Positions 1-8,911 of a stretch of DNA of 64,000 nt are shown piece by piece. The stretch comes from Prosthecobacter debontii (GTDB lineage: Bacteria > Verrucomicrobiota > Verrucomicrobiia > Verrucomicrobiales > Verrucomicrobiaceae), in contig CAMAQH010000003.1 in assembly GCA_945860295.1 (NCBI GenBank), positions 124,001 through 188,000 of the forward strand, read 5' to 3'. A program made the position numbers and the translations under genes. Position 1 is the first letter of the stretch. Every line of letters begins with the position of its first letter. Below the pieces are notes generated by a model. It saw only the letters and a list, made by a program, of their open reading frames with translations, searched no databases and had not been told where the DNA came from.

Positions 1-2182
1 ACTGAAACCACCCACGAATGCGATCGAACAACCCTGGGCCACTAGCACGCGGACGGCCATAACCCGATGGCGGCTGTGCGACCCTGCCTTGATGGGCGTT
101 GCAGAAATTCTGCGGCACGAGTTCATAGGGCAACTCGTCTTCATAGGCCGTGCCGCTGGCCTGGCAGACGGGGCTGGCGAGTTGGCTACTGAGGCGACAT
201 AAGGCCACTTTGGTGAGCGGTGGCTCGGTGCGCGGACCGGGCGGAATGTAGCCGAGTTCGACGGCTTTTTTCATCACATCTGCCCAGATCGGAATGGCGA
301 GTTTGCTGCCGTAACCTTCTTCAATGATGGTCTGTGGCTTGTCTAATCCGACCCAGACTCCACAGGTGACACGGTCAGTGTAGCCAGCGAACCAAGCGTC
401 TTTATAATCATTCGTCGTGCCGGTTTTGCCGCCGCCGATTTCTTTGAAACCATGCTGTGAGCGCACGCTAGCGGCGGTGCCTTTGTCCATCACTTGACCG
501 AGGATGCGGCGCATGATGTGAGCCACACCGGGGGTTGTGACTTCGACTTCGATGACGCCGGTGCTGTAGAGAATGTTGCCCGCTTTGTCGGTGATGCGGT
601 CGATGAGGAATGGGCGGCGGCGGACGCCTTCATTCGGGAAGATACTGAAGGCACTGGCCAGTTCTTTGGGATTGCCGCCGAGATTGCCGATGAACACCTG
701 CGGTGTGCGCTTGGCGTGCTCACCGATGCCAGCGTTCCCCAAAAGACCGAGCACGCGGTCGAGTCCGGCAAAATTACCGACGCGGATGGTCATCGTGTTA
801 CGGCTCTGCACGAGTCCGGTCATCAAAGTTTGTTGGCCGATGAATTTGCCGTCCGAGTTCTGTGGATTCCAGCCGGGATCTGAGCCTTCGATCTCGCCGG
901 ACCGGAGTGGCGCGTCGTCGATGAATGAGCCGGGCAGAAAGCCGCTGGCCACGGCTGCGGCATAGACAAAAGGCTTCACGGTGGAGCCGATCTGACGCTG
1001 GCCCAGGGTGGCTCGGTTGTATTTACTCTGACGGTAGTCGCGCCCGCCGACGAGCGCGAGAATGCCGCCCGTAGCATTGTCCATAACCATGAGCGCGCCT
1101 TGCAGATAGGGCGTGGAGGTTAGCTCTTGCGTGCCATCAAATGTTGGGTCAAAAGCAGCCTTCGTGGGGTGTTTATATCCGGGCAGTTTCTCCACCGCCG
1201 AGAGGCGCTTTTCGACCGCCGTTTCAGCGGTCGTCTGGAGTTCCTTGCTCAGCGTGGTGTACACGAGCATGCCGCCATCTTCGATCTCATGGACTTCAAG
1301 CAAGCGATCAAGATCACGCTTCACGGCATCCAGCGCGTAGTCGCCCTGGCTTTGAAACAAAGGCTGAGCGCGCAAGACGACATCGGCATAGCGCGCGGCG
1401 AGTTCCTCTTCCTTCGTGATGACTTTTGTTTGAAGCATGCGCTTGAGCACATCATCACGCTCCTTGGTCGCGCCTTCAAAATTGCGGAAAGGCGAGAAGC
1501 GCACGGGACTGCGGATGATGCCGGCAATCATCGCACTTTCACTAAGCGTGAGCTGACTGGCTGGCTTACCAAAGTACACTTGGCTAGCGCGCTGAATGCC
1601 ATAGAGTCCAGTGCCGAAAAAGATGCGATTCACATAGTGCTCTAGAATCTGGTCCTTGCTCCACATCTTCTCGATGCGACGCGCCAGCATCATCTCCAGC
1701 AGCTTGCGGTGGAAGGAGCGGTCGTTCAGATCTGGGTAGCTATTGCGAGCAAGCTGCATGGTAATCGTGCTCGCTCCCTGCACCACGCGGCGGTCTTTGA
1801 TGTTTCGCACAAAGGCACGCGCGACACCGATGTAGTCAATGCCGCTGTGCTGGTAAAAACGGCTGTCCTCACGGGCCAGCAGCGCCTTGATGAAATCTGG
1901 GGAGATTTGATTGAAGGGCACGACGATGCGGTTCTCGCCATGCATCCGACCCAGCAGCTCACCCTGAGCATCTATGACCATCGTGCGCTCAGGCATCCGA
2001 CCGAGCTGAGTGAGATCATACTTTTTCGCCATCTGCGAATAGATGCCGATGACGACAGCCACCGTCACAGCAGCAAGCAAACTGCAACTCATGAGGCCCG
2101 CCACGAGCACTCGCCGCCGCCAGCCCCAGCGAGAAATGTGCGGAGGTGGGCGGCGTGGTGCAGGGGCTTTAGAGGATTTCAT
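1..2182 (-). CDS. Class A penicillin-binding protein (PBP1A-type), C-terminus outside window
   Basis: Bifunctional peptidoglycan glycosyltransferase/transpeptidase acting at the outer face of the inner membrane. Reading the minus strand from the ATG at 2182 gives 727 residues without a stop, so the gene runs off the left edge. A basic, proline-rich cytoplasmic N-terminus is followed by one membrane segment (about residues 22-45). The GT51 domain shows EDSRFYQHSGID and GASTITMQLARN. The transpeptidase domain shows the SxxK motif STVK (Ser about 400, Lys 403) and the KTG box in GGGKTGTTND (Lys about 586). These two motifs were checked to be in the same frame as the start. The start was chosen because the membrane anchor follows it directly. 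Family assignment is secure; the exact PBP1 subtype is not. Confidence 0.93.
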   Translation of the reverse strand, partial: MKSSKAPAPRRPPPHISRWGWRRRVLVAGLMSCSLLAAVTVAVVIGIYSQMAKKYDLTQLGRMPERTMVIDAQGELLGRMHGENRIVVPFNQISPDFIKALLAREDSRFYQHSGIDYIGVARAFVRNIKDRRVVQGASTITMQLARNSYPDLNDRSFHRKLLEMMLARRIEKMWSKDQILEHYVNRIFFGTGLYGIQRASQVYFGKPASQLTLSESAMIAGIIRSPVRFSPFRNFEGATKERDDVLKRMLQTKVITKEEELAARYADVVLRAQPLFQSQGDYALDAVKRDLDRLLEVHEIEDGGMLVYTTLSKELQTTAETAVEKRLSAVEKLPGYKHPTKAAFDPTFDGTQELTSTPYLQGALMVMDNATGGILALVGGRDYRQSKYNRATLGQRQIGSTVKPFVYAAAVASGFLPGSFIDDAPLRSGEIEGSDPGWNPQNSDGKFIGQQTLMTGLVQSRNTMTIRVGNFAGLDRVLGLLGNAGIGEHAKRTPQVFIGNLGGNPKELASAFSIFPNEGVRRRPFLIDRITDKAGNILYSTGVIEVEVTTPGVAHIMRRILGQVMDKGTAASVRSQHGFKEIGGGKTGTTNDYKDAWFAGYTDRVTCGVWVGLDKPQTIIEEGYGSKLAIPIWADVMKKAVELGYIPPGPRTEPPLTKVALCRLSSQLASPVCQASGTAYEDELPYELVPQNFCNAHQGRVAQPPSGYGRPRASGPGLFDRIRGWFQ

Positions 2183-2393
2183 GGGCTGAACTCAGACGGC
2201 AAAGAGTGTGATTCCATTTCGCGCTTCCGCGATCAAAAGTGAAGGCTGAATGTCGAGTGACTTCCGCATCCTGACACAAAAGCTTCATCAGAGCTTACTC
2301 TTTGTTTCGAGTCACAATTGCATGTGTAAATGGTCATAAACACATGAAAATGAAAGCTTGGCTAGCGGCGACTTTTCCTGACAGACTAAGAAT

Positions 2394-3782
2394 ATGACTG
2401 ATAAATCAAAGATTCGCCTCCGCTGGAGGGTGCTGGCTATCGTTGGGGTGATCTGCCTATTCGGGCAGCTTCCCATTAAGGCCGATTGGCGAGCAGGAGC
2501 ATCTAGCATCGACATCACGCCCTCACATCCAGTGAGACTTAGCGGAAACAGCAGCCGCGCTCATGAGTCTGAAAACTCGGCCATGCCACTGCAAGCAAAG
2601 GCTCTGGCTCTGACCTGGAATTTAGATGCCCCAGTCGTGATGCTGACCGTGGACAGTGGCGGCATCCCGGCAGCCATGCGCACTGAAGTGCTGGCCCGAG
2701 TGGCGGCAGCGGGTTGGAAACTCGATGAGGCACGTTTCTCACTGCACTCCAGCCACACCCATGGCGCGCCGATGCTGCCCGGCGCACAACTTTTCCAATG
2801 GAGCGCTGAACTAACATCTGAGGAAAAAACCCACGCCGAAACTTATGCCAAGGAACTCACAATGAGGATGACCGAAGTGGTGATCAACGCCCTCAATGCA
2901 CAACAGCCTGCCAAGGTGGACTGGAGCATCGGCAAGGTGTGCTTTGCCCTGAATCATCGCCTCAAAATAGGCGGCCAATTCACCAACGGTTTTAATTTCG
3001 GTGGAGCCGAGGACCACTCACTTCCCGTGCTCCGCGTGACCGATCTAGCGGGCAAGTTACGCGTCATCTACAGCAGCTACGCCTGCCATTGCACCACCGT
3101 TGACCTTGGTGAGATTCACCCTGACTGGGCGGGCTATGCGCAAAAAGAATTGGAACTGCGATTCCCAAACATCGTGGCAATGACAGCAATCGGTTGCGGG
3201 GCGGATCAAAATCCCTATCCGCGCAACGAACTCAAATTTGCCAAGGGTCATGGCATCGAACTCGCCAAAGAAGCCGTGCGTCTGATTAACCTGCCCATGA
3301 AGCCTGTCACAGGTCCTGTTACCTGTGACGCTAAGAAAGTGATGCTGCCTTTTGATGCCATGCCGAATGTACAAGCCTGGCGTAAGCGTACGCTGGATAA
3401 GAATAACTGGACCGCCAAGCACGCCAACTTCTTTGTCGGTCAGGCTGAGAAGAATATAATCCCGGCGGCCTTGCCCTACACTGTCCAGGTTTGGGCCTTT
3501 GCCGACAGCCTGCTCACCATCAACCTACCCGGTGAGGTCGTGGTGGACTACAGCCTGCGTTTCAAAAAGCAGTTCGATCCGACCCGCGCCTGGGTCAACG
3601 CCTACACCAATGACATGCCATGTTTCATCCCCTCTCAGCGCGTCTGGGAAGAGGGCGGCTACGAGGCCGATCCTTCGACGAATTTCTTCCAACAGCCGAA
3701 CCGCTTTGCCGCCGGGATCGAAGACATCATCGCCAGCGCCGTGGCAGAACTCGTCCCCGCTGGCTACAAGAAGAAACGCTGA
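2394..3782 (+). CDS. Secreted neutral/alkaline ceramidase-like hydrolase
   Basis: 462-residue protein with a basic N-terminus and hydrophobic stretch (RVLAIVGVICLFGQLP), so probably exported. The mature part opens with AGASSIDITPSHPVRLSG, the usual beginning of the neutral ceramidase N-terminal domain family (PF04734). It also carries the expected metal-site patterns HSSHTHGAP, SYACHCTTV and the GCGADQNP segment. The protein is shorter than full neutral ceramidases (about 700 residues) and lacks the C-terminal immunoglobulin-like domain, as is common for bacterial family members of uncertain substrate. It may hydrolyse amide bonds in lipids or another amide; the sequence does not settle the substrate. 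It stands alone, 55 bp upstream of alr on the same strand. Confidence 0.8.
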   Translation: MTDKSKIRLRWRVLAIVGVICLFGQLPIKADWRAGASSIDITPSHPVRLSGNSSRAHESENSAMPLQAKALALTWNLDAPVVMLTVDSGGIPAAMRTEVLARVAAAGWKLDEARFSLHSSHTHGAPMLPGAQLFQWSAELTSEEKTHAETYAKELTMRMTEVVINALNAQQPAKVDWSIGKVCFALNHRLKIGGQFTNGFNFGGAEDHSLPVLRVTDLAGKLRVIYSSYACHCTTVDLGEIHPDWAGYAQKELELRFPNIVAMTAIGCGADQNPYPRNELKFAKGHGIELAKEAVRLINLPMKPVTGPVTCDAKKVMLPFDAMPNVQAWRKRTLDKNNWTAKHANFFVGQAEKNIIPAALPYTVQVWAFADSLLTINLPGEVVVDYSLRFKKQFDPTRAWVNAYTNDMPCFIPSQRVWEEGGYEADPSTNFFQQPNRFAAGIEDIIASAVAELVPAGYKKKR

Positions 3783-3837
3783 CCGTCGAAGGACCGTCTT
3801 GCCTTCCCGCTGACTGGCGGCGAATCATCGGAGCCAC

Positions 3838-4965
3838 ATGACGCCTGCCACCATTTGCTCCGATGACGACGCCGTCCGCCCGACTCATGTCGAGGTGAAC
3901 CTGGGTCTGCTCGCGCAAAATTTGGCCGCCATCCGCTGCCATGTCGGCAGCGCTCAGGTGATGACCATCCTGAAAGCGAACGCCTACGGACATGGTCTCG
4001 TGCCTGTCGCTCATCACATGGTCCAATGTGGCGCGGACTACCTCGGTATCGCGTTCTTGGAGGAAGGCATCCTTTTGCGTCGTGAGGGCATCACCACACC
4101 GATCCTCGTGCTCGGCGGCATCGCCGGCGAGCAGATCCCGCTCTTCCTCAAACACGACCTCACCATCACCGCTCCATCGGTGGAAAAGCTGCGCCTCATC
4201 GACGAAGCCGCCGCTGCAATGGGCGTGAAAGCCCGCGTGCATCTGAAGATCGACACCGGCATGGAGCGCATCGGCATTCATTACTACAGCGCTGATCAAT
4301 TGTTGGAAGCCAGCCTGCAATGCAAGCACATCGAAGTAGAAGGTATCTACTCGCACTTTGCCAATGCTGATGCCGCCGAACTAAGCCATACACGGCTACA
4401 ACTAGAGCGCTTCCATGACGTGCTCTCGTTTTATGAAAAGCGCAGCCTGCCCGTGCCCCTGCGGCACATCGCCAACAGCGCTGGCCTACTGCAAATGACG
4501 GACAGCCACCTCGATCTCGTGCGACCAGGTATCCTGCTTTACGGCGTCTATCCGAGTGCTGAATGCGTCCGCAGCATCGCGGTCAAACCCGCGCTGACGT
4601 GGAAAAGCCGTGTCGCCTATTTCAAAGTCGTACAACCTGGTCATCCCGTCAGCTATGGCAGCACTTGGCAGAGTGTTCATCCCGTGCGCGTCGTCACCAT
4701 TCCTGTCGGCTATGGCGACGGTTATTTCCGTGCTTTGTCGAACAAGGCGCAAGTCAGCATCCGAGGTCAGCGCTACCCCGTCGTCGGTCGCGTGTGCATG
4801 GATGCACTCATGGTAAATCTCGAACAAGGCACCGCCTACAACGGTGATGAAGTCACGCTCCTCGGCGGCGACATCACGGCAGATGCAATGGCCAACTGGG
4901 CCGGCACTATTCCGTATGAAGTGCTAACCAACATCAACACTCGGGTGCCACGGGTCTATCTTTGA
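3838..4965 (+). CDS. alr: Alanine racemase
   Basis: Pyridoxal-phosphate enzyme that interconverts L- and D-alanine for peptidoglycan, cytoplasmic. At 375 residues it has normal length. The N-terminal barrel carries the cofactor lysine in MTILKANAYGHG (Lys 46). The region PVSYGSTW near residue 273 matches the segment holding the second catalytic tyrosine, followed by VGYGDGYFR and VCMDALMVNL, all family signatures. The ATG at 3838 lies 55 bp after the ceramidase-like gene. The stop is followed within 30 bp by a 47-bp hairpin (4994-5040) that also ends the converging ATPase gene and may act as a terminator here. Confidence 0.96.
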   Translation: MTPATICSDDDAVRPTHVEVNLGLLAQNLAAIRCHVGSAQVMTILKANAYGHGLVPVAHHMVQCGADYLGIAFLEEGILLRREGITTPILVLGGIAGEQIPLFLKHDLTITAPSVEKLRLIDEAAAAMGVKARVHLKIDTGMERIGIHYYSADQLLEASLQCKHIEVEGIYSHFANADAAELSHTRLQLERFHDVLSFYEKRSLPVPLRHIANSAGLLQMTDSHLDLVRPGILLYGVYPSAECVRSIAVKPALTWKSRVAYFKVVQPGHPVSYGSTWQSVHPVRVVTIPVGYGDGYFRALSNKAQVSIRGQRYPVVGRVCMDALMVNLEQGTAYNGDEVTLLGGDITADAMANWAGTIPYEVLTNINTRVPRVYL

Positions 4966-4993
4966 GACCAAAAAAAACCGCTGAGGCAAAAAC

Positions 4994-5040
4994 GATTTTC
5001 TTCCTATGACGCGAAAAAAACACGTTATAGGAAGAAAATC
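4994..5040. repeat. 47-bp hairpin element, 3' copy flanking the ATPase-nuclease gene
   Basis: Arms 4994-5011 (gattttcttcctatgacg) and 5023-5040 (cgttataggaagaaaatc) pair over 18 bp with one G/T-type mismatch. The 11-nt centre contains an A7 run on the + strand and can extend the stem by two pairs. The element overlaps the TGA stop (5041-5039) of the minus-strand gene by two bases. It is a direct repeat, in the same orientation, of the hairpin at 6446-6492. The two copies differ at only a few positions, and two of these are base-pair-preserving double changes. Confidence 0.9.
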
Positions 5041-6445
5041 ATCTCAGCATCTCAGATGCCTGAATGATGCGATAGAAGTAGCCGGAGGCTGGTATTTCCT
5101 TGGAAACAGGCCCATCCACGACCAGCACAGGCTGCACGGTCCGCCGTGGGTAAGCGGCGCGGAGCGCCTCCGCCTTGCGCTCCACCTCAGCAATCACGGC
5201 CTTTCCCAGCGGTGCCGTTTGGCGCTTCATCTCGCAGAGTGTGATCACTCCGTCTGCACGATCATAAGCGAGGTCGATCTGCACACCGATCAGCCCTTTG
5301 CGCGGTGAGCGAAACCACGGACCCGCTTCATAGTCGATGGCTTCAAACTTAAGCAGACGCGCCAGCAGTACTTGATGACGCAGACACACCAACTCAAACG
5401 CACGTCCCATCCATGAGCGAAAGGCACCGCTCTGCCGTAGTGAGATGAATATGTCCTTCTTGCCGCCTGCGCGGATTTGCTTCAGCCGAGTGCGCAGGAA
5501 AGCGTGATAAAAACTCATCCACGGATCACTCAGGTAATAGCGGATCAGTCGGGACTCGCTGCCTTTGTCAAAAGGGCTGTGGGAGGAGATGAAGCCCGCC
5601 GCCTCCAGATCATGCAGTCGCAGGCTAAGCATCCCGCCCTCTGCAATTTCAGCTTCGGCAGACAACTCACGGCGGCTCAGACCATAAGGCGAATCTGCCA
5701 ATGCACGGACGAGTCGTGGATACTCGGCATTGCGCCCGAAATGGCTCACGAAGATGCGATCATACTCCTCCACAAAGTAGCCATCCGCACGGAATGCCTC
5801 CTTCTCCATGCCGAGCACCATTGAAGGCGCGGCGGCGAGCAGTTCCAGATACTTTGGCACACCGCCTGTGTAGCATTGGGCATCCAGCACTTCTTGGAAT
5901 CCACGTCCACGCAGCAGACGTGCCGTTTCATGAAGCTGAAATCCCTGGAGGTGAATCACCAAGTCCGTGCGCCCATAAAAAGCGCTGGAGCGGATGACCT
6001 TGGTCGTCATAAAAGAAGCGATCGATCCGCACAGGATCAGGCTGCGGCCTGGAGCTCGTGAGAGATACTGCTCCCAGACCATCTTCAGAGTCGAAACAAG
6101 TTCCTGCCGGTAATTCGCCAGCCACTGGAACTCATCCAACACGATGACCATCGGTCGCTTTGCCAAAGCCGTGTCCAGAGCCATCAGCGCATCGTGCCAG
6201 GAGGTCGCAGTCGGCAATGGCCGACGAAGCTGGCGTGATGCCTGAGCCAGGAAGCTCTGGATCTGAGCCTGGGTGGGTTGGTTCTCCAATCCCTCAATGA
6301 AAATCACCAGCTCGCGCCCCACAGATTGCCTGATGAGCGAGGTCTTACCGATGCGCCGACGCCCGTAAATCACAGCAAGCCGAGGCTCACGAGCCTGGAT
6401 GGCCGTGCGTAAAGCCTGCAATTCTTCGTCTCTTCCGATGAACAT
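5039..6445 (-). CDS. AAA ATPase (archaeal-type ATPase_2) fused to a PD-(D/E)xK-like nuclease domain
   Basis: 468-residue protein of the ATPase family common in archaea (PF01637) with a DUF234-like C-terminus. Walker A is YGRRRIGKTSL (about 28-37) and Walker B is MVIVLDEFQWL (99-109, Asp104/Glu105). A sensor-like segment ILCGSIASFM follows (137-146), then a winged-helix-like stretch (about 245-305). The C-terminal domain shows FELVCLRH (Glu351), QIDLAYD (Asp391) and LCEMK (Glu405, Lys407), the layout of a PD-(D/E)xK nuclease fold. The open frame extends 32 codons further upstream, but that part is translated hairpin. The ATG at 6445 starts exactly at the hairpin edge with GGAAG 8 nt upstream, lying inside the hairpin arm. 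Function of the family is unknown; a role in DNA handling is inference. Confidence 0.88.
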   Translation of the reverse strand: MFIGRDEELQALRTAIQAREPRLAVIYGRRRIGKTSLIRQSVGRELVIFIEGLENQPTQAQIQSFLAQASRQLRRPLPTATSWHDALMALDTALAKRPMVIVLDEFQWLANYRQELVSTLKMVWEQYLSRAPGRSLILCGSIASFMTTKVIRSSAFYGRTDLVIHLQGFQLHETARLLRGRGFQEVLDAQCYTGGVPKYLELLAAAPSMVLGMEKEAFRADGYFVEEYDRIFVSHFGRNAEYPRLVRALADSPYGLSRRELSAEAEIAEGGMLSLRLHDLEAAGFISSHSPFDKGSESRLIRYYLSDPWMSFYHAFLRTRLKQIRAGGKKDIFISLRQSGAFRSWMGRAFELVCLRHQVLLARLLKFEAIDYEAGPWFRSPRKGLIGVQIDLAYDRADGVITLCEMKRQTAPLGKAVIAEVERKAEALRAAYPRRTVQPVLVVDGPVSKEIPASGYFYRIIQASEMLR

Positions 6446-6492
6446 GATATTCTTCCTATAACGCAAAAAAAATACGTTATAGGAAGAATATC
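6446..6492. repeat. 47-bp hairpin element, 5' copy flanking the ATPase-nuclease gene
   Basis: Perfect 18-bp inverted repeat: arms 6446-6463 (gatattcttcctataacg) and 6475-6492, with an 11-nt centre rich in A on the + strand. On the minus strand the 3' arm contains GGAAG just before the ATG at 6445, so in mRNA the likely ribosome-binding site would be inside the hairpin stem. The element is near-identical to 4994-5040 and in the same orientation. Together the two copies bound the gene to within 2 bp at both ends. Confidence 0.92.
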
Positions 6493-6592
6493 GTCCACGG
6501 CTATTTATTACCTTCGTGAACTTTTTTGAGGTGCCCGTCATGCCGTGATTCGACAGGTCAGATGAACTCGGCTATGCACAGAAGACCTTACC

Positions 6593-8911
6593 GTGATGCC
6601 GCCCGATCAACTCAGCCTATTTGCCAGCAATGCTCCTGCTCAAGTGCAGGTGCACGTGACTGGCGGAGCGCCCGGAGTCGCCCGCGTGCAGCTTGAAGGC
6701 TCGGCGGTCATGGAGCTGGACTACGCCATTCCGGAAAAACTTATCTCACGTCTGACCATCGGCACGCGTGTCATCGTGCCGCTGCAAAATCAGCGCCAAC
6801 CCGCCGTGGTCATGGAGATCCTCGACTCCTCACCGCATCAGCATCGGCTTAAAGAAATCGCTTCCATCGTCGGCTCACGGCCCATGTTCACGCCTGGCCT
6901 GCTCAAGCTCGCCGATTGGGTGTCCGAGTACTACATCGTGCCTGTGCATCGCGTGCTGCGCTCCATGCTCCCACAGGCCGTGCGGGACAAGCCGGAGACC
7001 TTTCTCACCGACAGCCATTTAAAGCTGACCAAAGAGCCATCGCCTGAAGTCATGGACAAGCTCCACAAGACCGCGCCCATGCAGGCCCGCATCCTGGAAA
7101 CAATGCGCGCCAATGGTGGTGAAGTCACGCTCAGTGATCTGCGCCGAGAACTGCCGCGCGCTGCCAGCATCATCAAGCCGCTTCTAAAGGCGGCCCTCAT
7201 CACCCGCAGCGAACTGCGTGTGGAGCGTGATCCCTTTCAAACCGAAGAGTTCCTGCCCAGCCAGCCGCTCACCATGACCGAAGAGCAACAGGTCGCCTAT
7301 GAGAGCGTGGTCAAAGCTCTTCACGCGCCGAACGAGGCGCGTCCGCTCTTGCTTCAAGGCGTCACTGGCAGCGGCAAAACTGAAGTGTATCTCCAGGCCA
7401 TCGCTGAAGTTCTCAAGCTCGGCAAAACCGCGCTCGTGCTCGTGCCTGAGATCAGTCTCACGCCGCAGACTATCGAGCGCTTCAAAGCGCGCTTCTCGGA
7501 GAAGAAAGATGCCATCGCCGTGCTCCACAGCCATCTCAGCGATGGCGAGCGCCACGACGAATGGTTCAAAGTGCAGGAAGGCCGCGCCGACATCGTCATC
7601 GGTGCACGCAGCGCCATCTTCGCACCGCTGGAGAATCTGGGACTGATCATTGTCGATGAAGAGCATGAGCCATCCTACAAACAGGAAGATGCTCCGCGCT
7701 ATCAAGCCCGCGATCTCGCCGTCGTGCGCGGCCACATCGAGCGCTGCCCCGTCCTGCTCGGGTCCGCCACACCCAGTCTTGAGTCCTTTCATAACGCCAC
7801 CACCGGTAAGTACGAACTGCTGCGCATGACCAAGCGCATGGATGGCAAATCCATGCCGCTCATCCGCATCGTGGACATGCGCTTGGAGCGGCGAAAAGGC
7901 ACTGGTGTCTCCGTCGCAAACGCAGGCATCCTCTCTGAGAAACTGCGCAATGCCATCACCTCACGTTTAGAGAAGCGCGAACAAACGATTCTATTTCTCA
8001 ACCGTCGTGGCTTTAATACCAGCCTCGCCTGCACGTCATGTGGCGAGGTCGTCCAGTGTCAAGACTGCGCCGTGCCGATGACGTTGCACAAGAAAGACAA
8101 CCGCCTCGTTTGCCACATCTGTGGTGCGCGCCGCATCCCTCCGACGAAGTGCCCCGCCTGCAACGATCCCGCGCTGAAATACGGTGGCTTCGGCACCGAG
8201 CGCGTCGAAGCCGCCGTGAAGGAAGTTTTTCCAAATGCTCGCATGGCGCGCGTGGACACCGACACCATGCAGCGGAAAAACCAACTGCGTGACACGCTCA
8301 AAGACTTCCGCGCGCAGAAGCTCGACATCCTCATCGGCACCCAGATGATCGCCAAAGGGCTCGACTTCCCTAACGTCACACTCGTCGGCGTACTCAATGC
8401 CGACACCGCGCTGAATCTGCCCGACTTCCGCGCCGCCGAGCGCACCACACAACTCCTCGTTCAAGTCGCTGGACGAGCCGGTCGCGGAGAGGTGAAAGGC
8501 GAGGTCTTCGTACAAACTTACGCGCCGCACAGTCCGTCAATCCAGTTCAGTCGGCACAATAATTTCGAAGGTTTCGTGCAGCAGGAGATGGAGCACCGTC
8601 AGGCCTTCAAGTATCCGCCCTATAGCCACATGGTTTTGATCAGCAGTCGCGGCAAACATGAAACGCAAGCAGAGTTCACACTGCAAACTCTGCACAAACG
8701 TCTCGCCACCAAACTCCCGCCCGGCACGCTCATGGGTGAACCATCTCCATCATCACTCACCAAAGCCCACGGCCAATTCCGCTTTCAGCTTTTGCTGCGT
8801 AGTGATCGCATTCGTCCGTTAGCGCGTCACATTCAGTCCGTCATCGAATCCATCACGCTGCCGCAAGACATCATCGTGACGTGGGACGTGGACCCTGTGA
8901 ATTTAGGTTGA
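6593..8911 (+). CDS. priA: Primosomal protein N' (replication restart helicase)
   Basis: 3'-to-5' DNA helicase that reloads the replisome at stalled forks. The 772-residue length is typical. The N-terminal DNA-binding region has the family pattern RLTIGTRVIVPL. Walker A is GVTGSGKTEVY (about 256-266), and the DEEH box is LIIVDEEHEPSYKQED (about 350). The zinc-binding cysteines are spread over about residues 479-525 (CTSCGEVVQCQDC, then CHICG and CPAC). The helicase C-terminal motifs IGTQMIAKGLDFPNVTLVG and QVAGRAGRG are also present. The gene ends with TGA at 8909-8911, directly adjacent to the stop of the converging gene with no spacer. It appears to be transcribed alone. Confidence 0.97.
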   Translation: MMPPDQLSLFASNAPAQVQVHVTGGAPGVARVQLEGSAVMELDYAIPEKLISRLTIGTRVIVPLQNQRQPAVVMEILDSSPHQHRLKEIASIVGSRPMFTPGLLKLADWVSEYYIVPVHRVLRSMLPQAVRDKPETFLTDSHLKLTKEPSPEVMDKLHKTAPMQARILETMRANGGEVTLSDLRRELPRAASIIKPLLKAALITRSELRVERDPFQTEEFLPSQPLTMTEEQQVAYESVVKALHAPNEARPLLLQGVTGSGKTEVYLQAIAEVLKLGKTALVLVPEISLTPQTIERFKARFSEKKDAIAVLHSHLSDGERHDEWFKVQEGRADIVIGARSAIFAPLENLGLIIVDEEHEPSYKQEDAPRYQARDLAVVRGHIERCPVLLGSATPSLESFHNATTGKYELLRMTKRMDGKSMPLIRIVDMRLERRKGTGVSVANAGILSEKLRNAITSRLEKREQTILFLNRRGFNTSLACTSCGEVVQCQDCAVPMTLHKKDNRLVCHICGARRIPPTKCPACNDPALKYGGFGTERVEAAVKEVFPNARMARVDTDTMQRKNQLRDTLKDFRAQKLDILIGTQMIAKGLDFPNVTLVGVLNADTALNLPDFRAAERTTQLLVQVAGRAGRGEVKGEVFVQTYAPHSPSIQFSRHNNFEGFVQQEMEHRQAFKYPPYSHMVLISSRGKHETQAEFTLQTLHKRLATKLPPGTLMGEPSPSSLTKAHGQFRFQLLLRSDRIRPLARHIQSVIESITLPQDIIVTWDVDPVNLG

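Noticed and set aside
4994-5040. Hairpin read only as the alr terminator
   Set aside because: It could serve as one, but a near-identical copy precedes the ATPase start where a terminator would make no sense, so termination alone does not explain it.
6446-6541. 32-codon N-terminal extension of the ATPase
   Set aside because: It is simply the translation of the hairpin and the bases before it. The family begins at MFIGRDEE.
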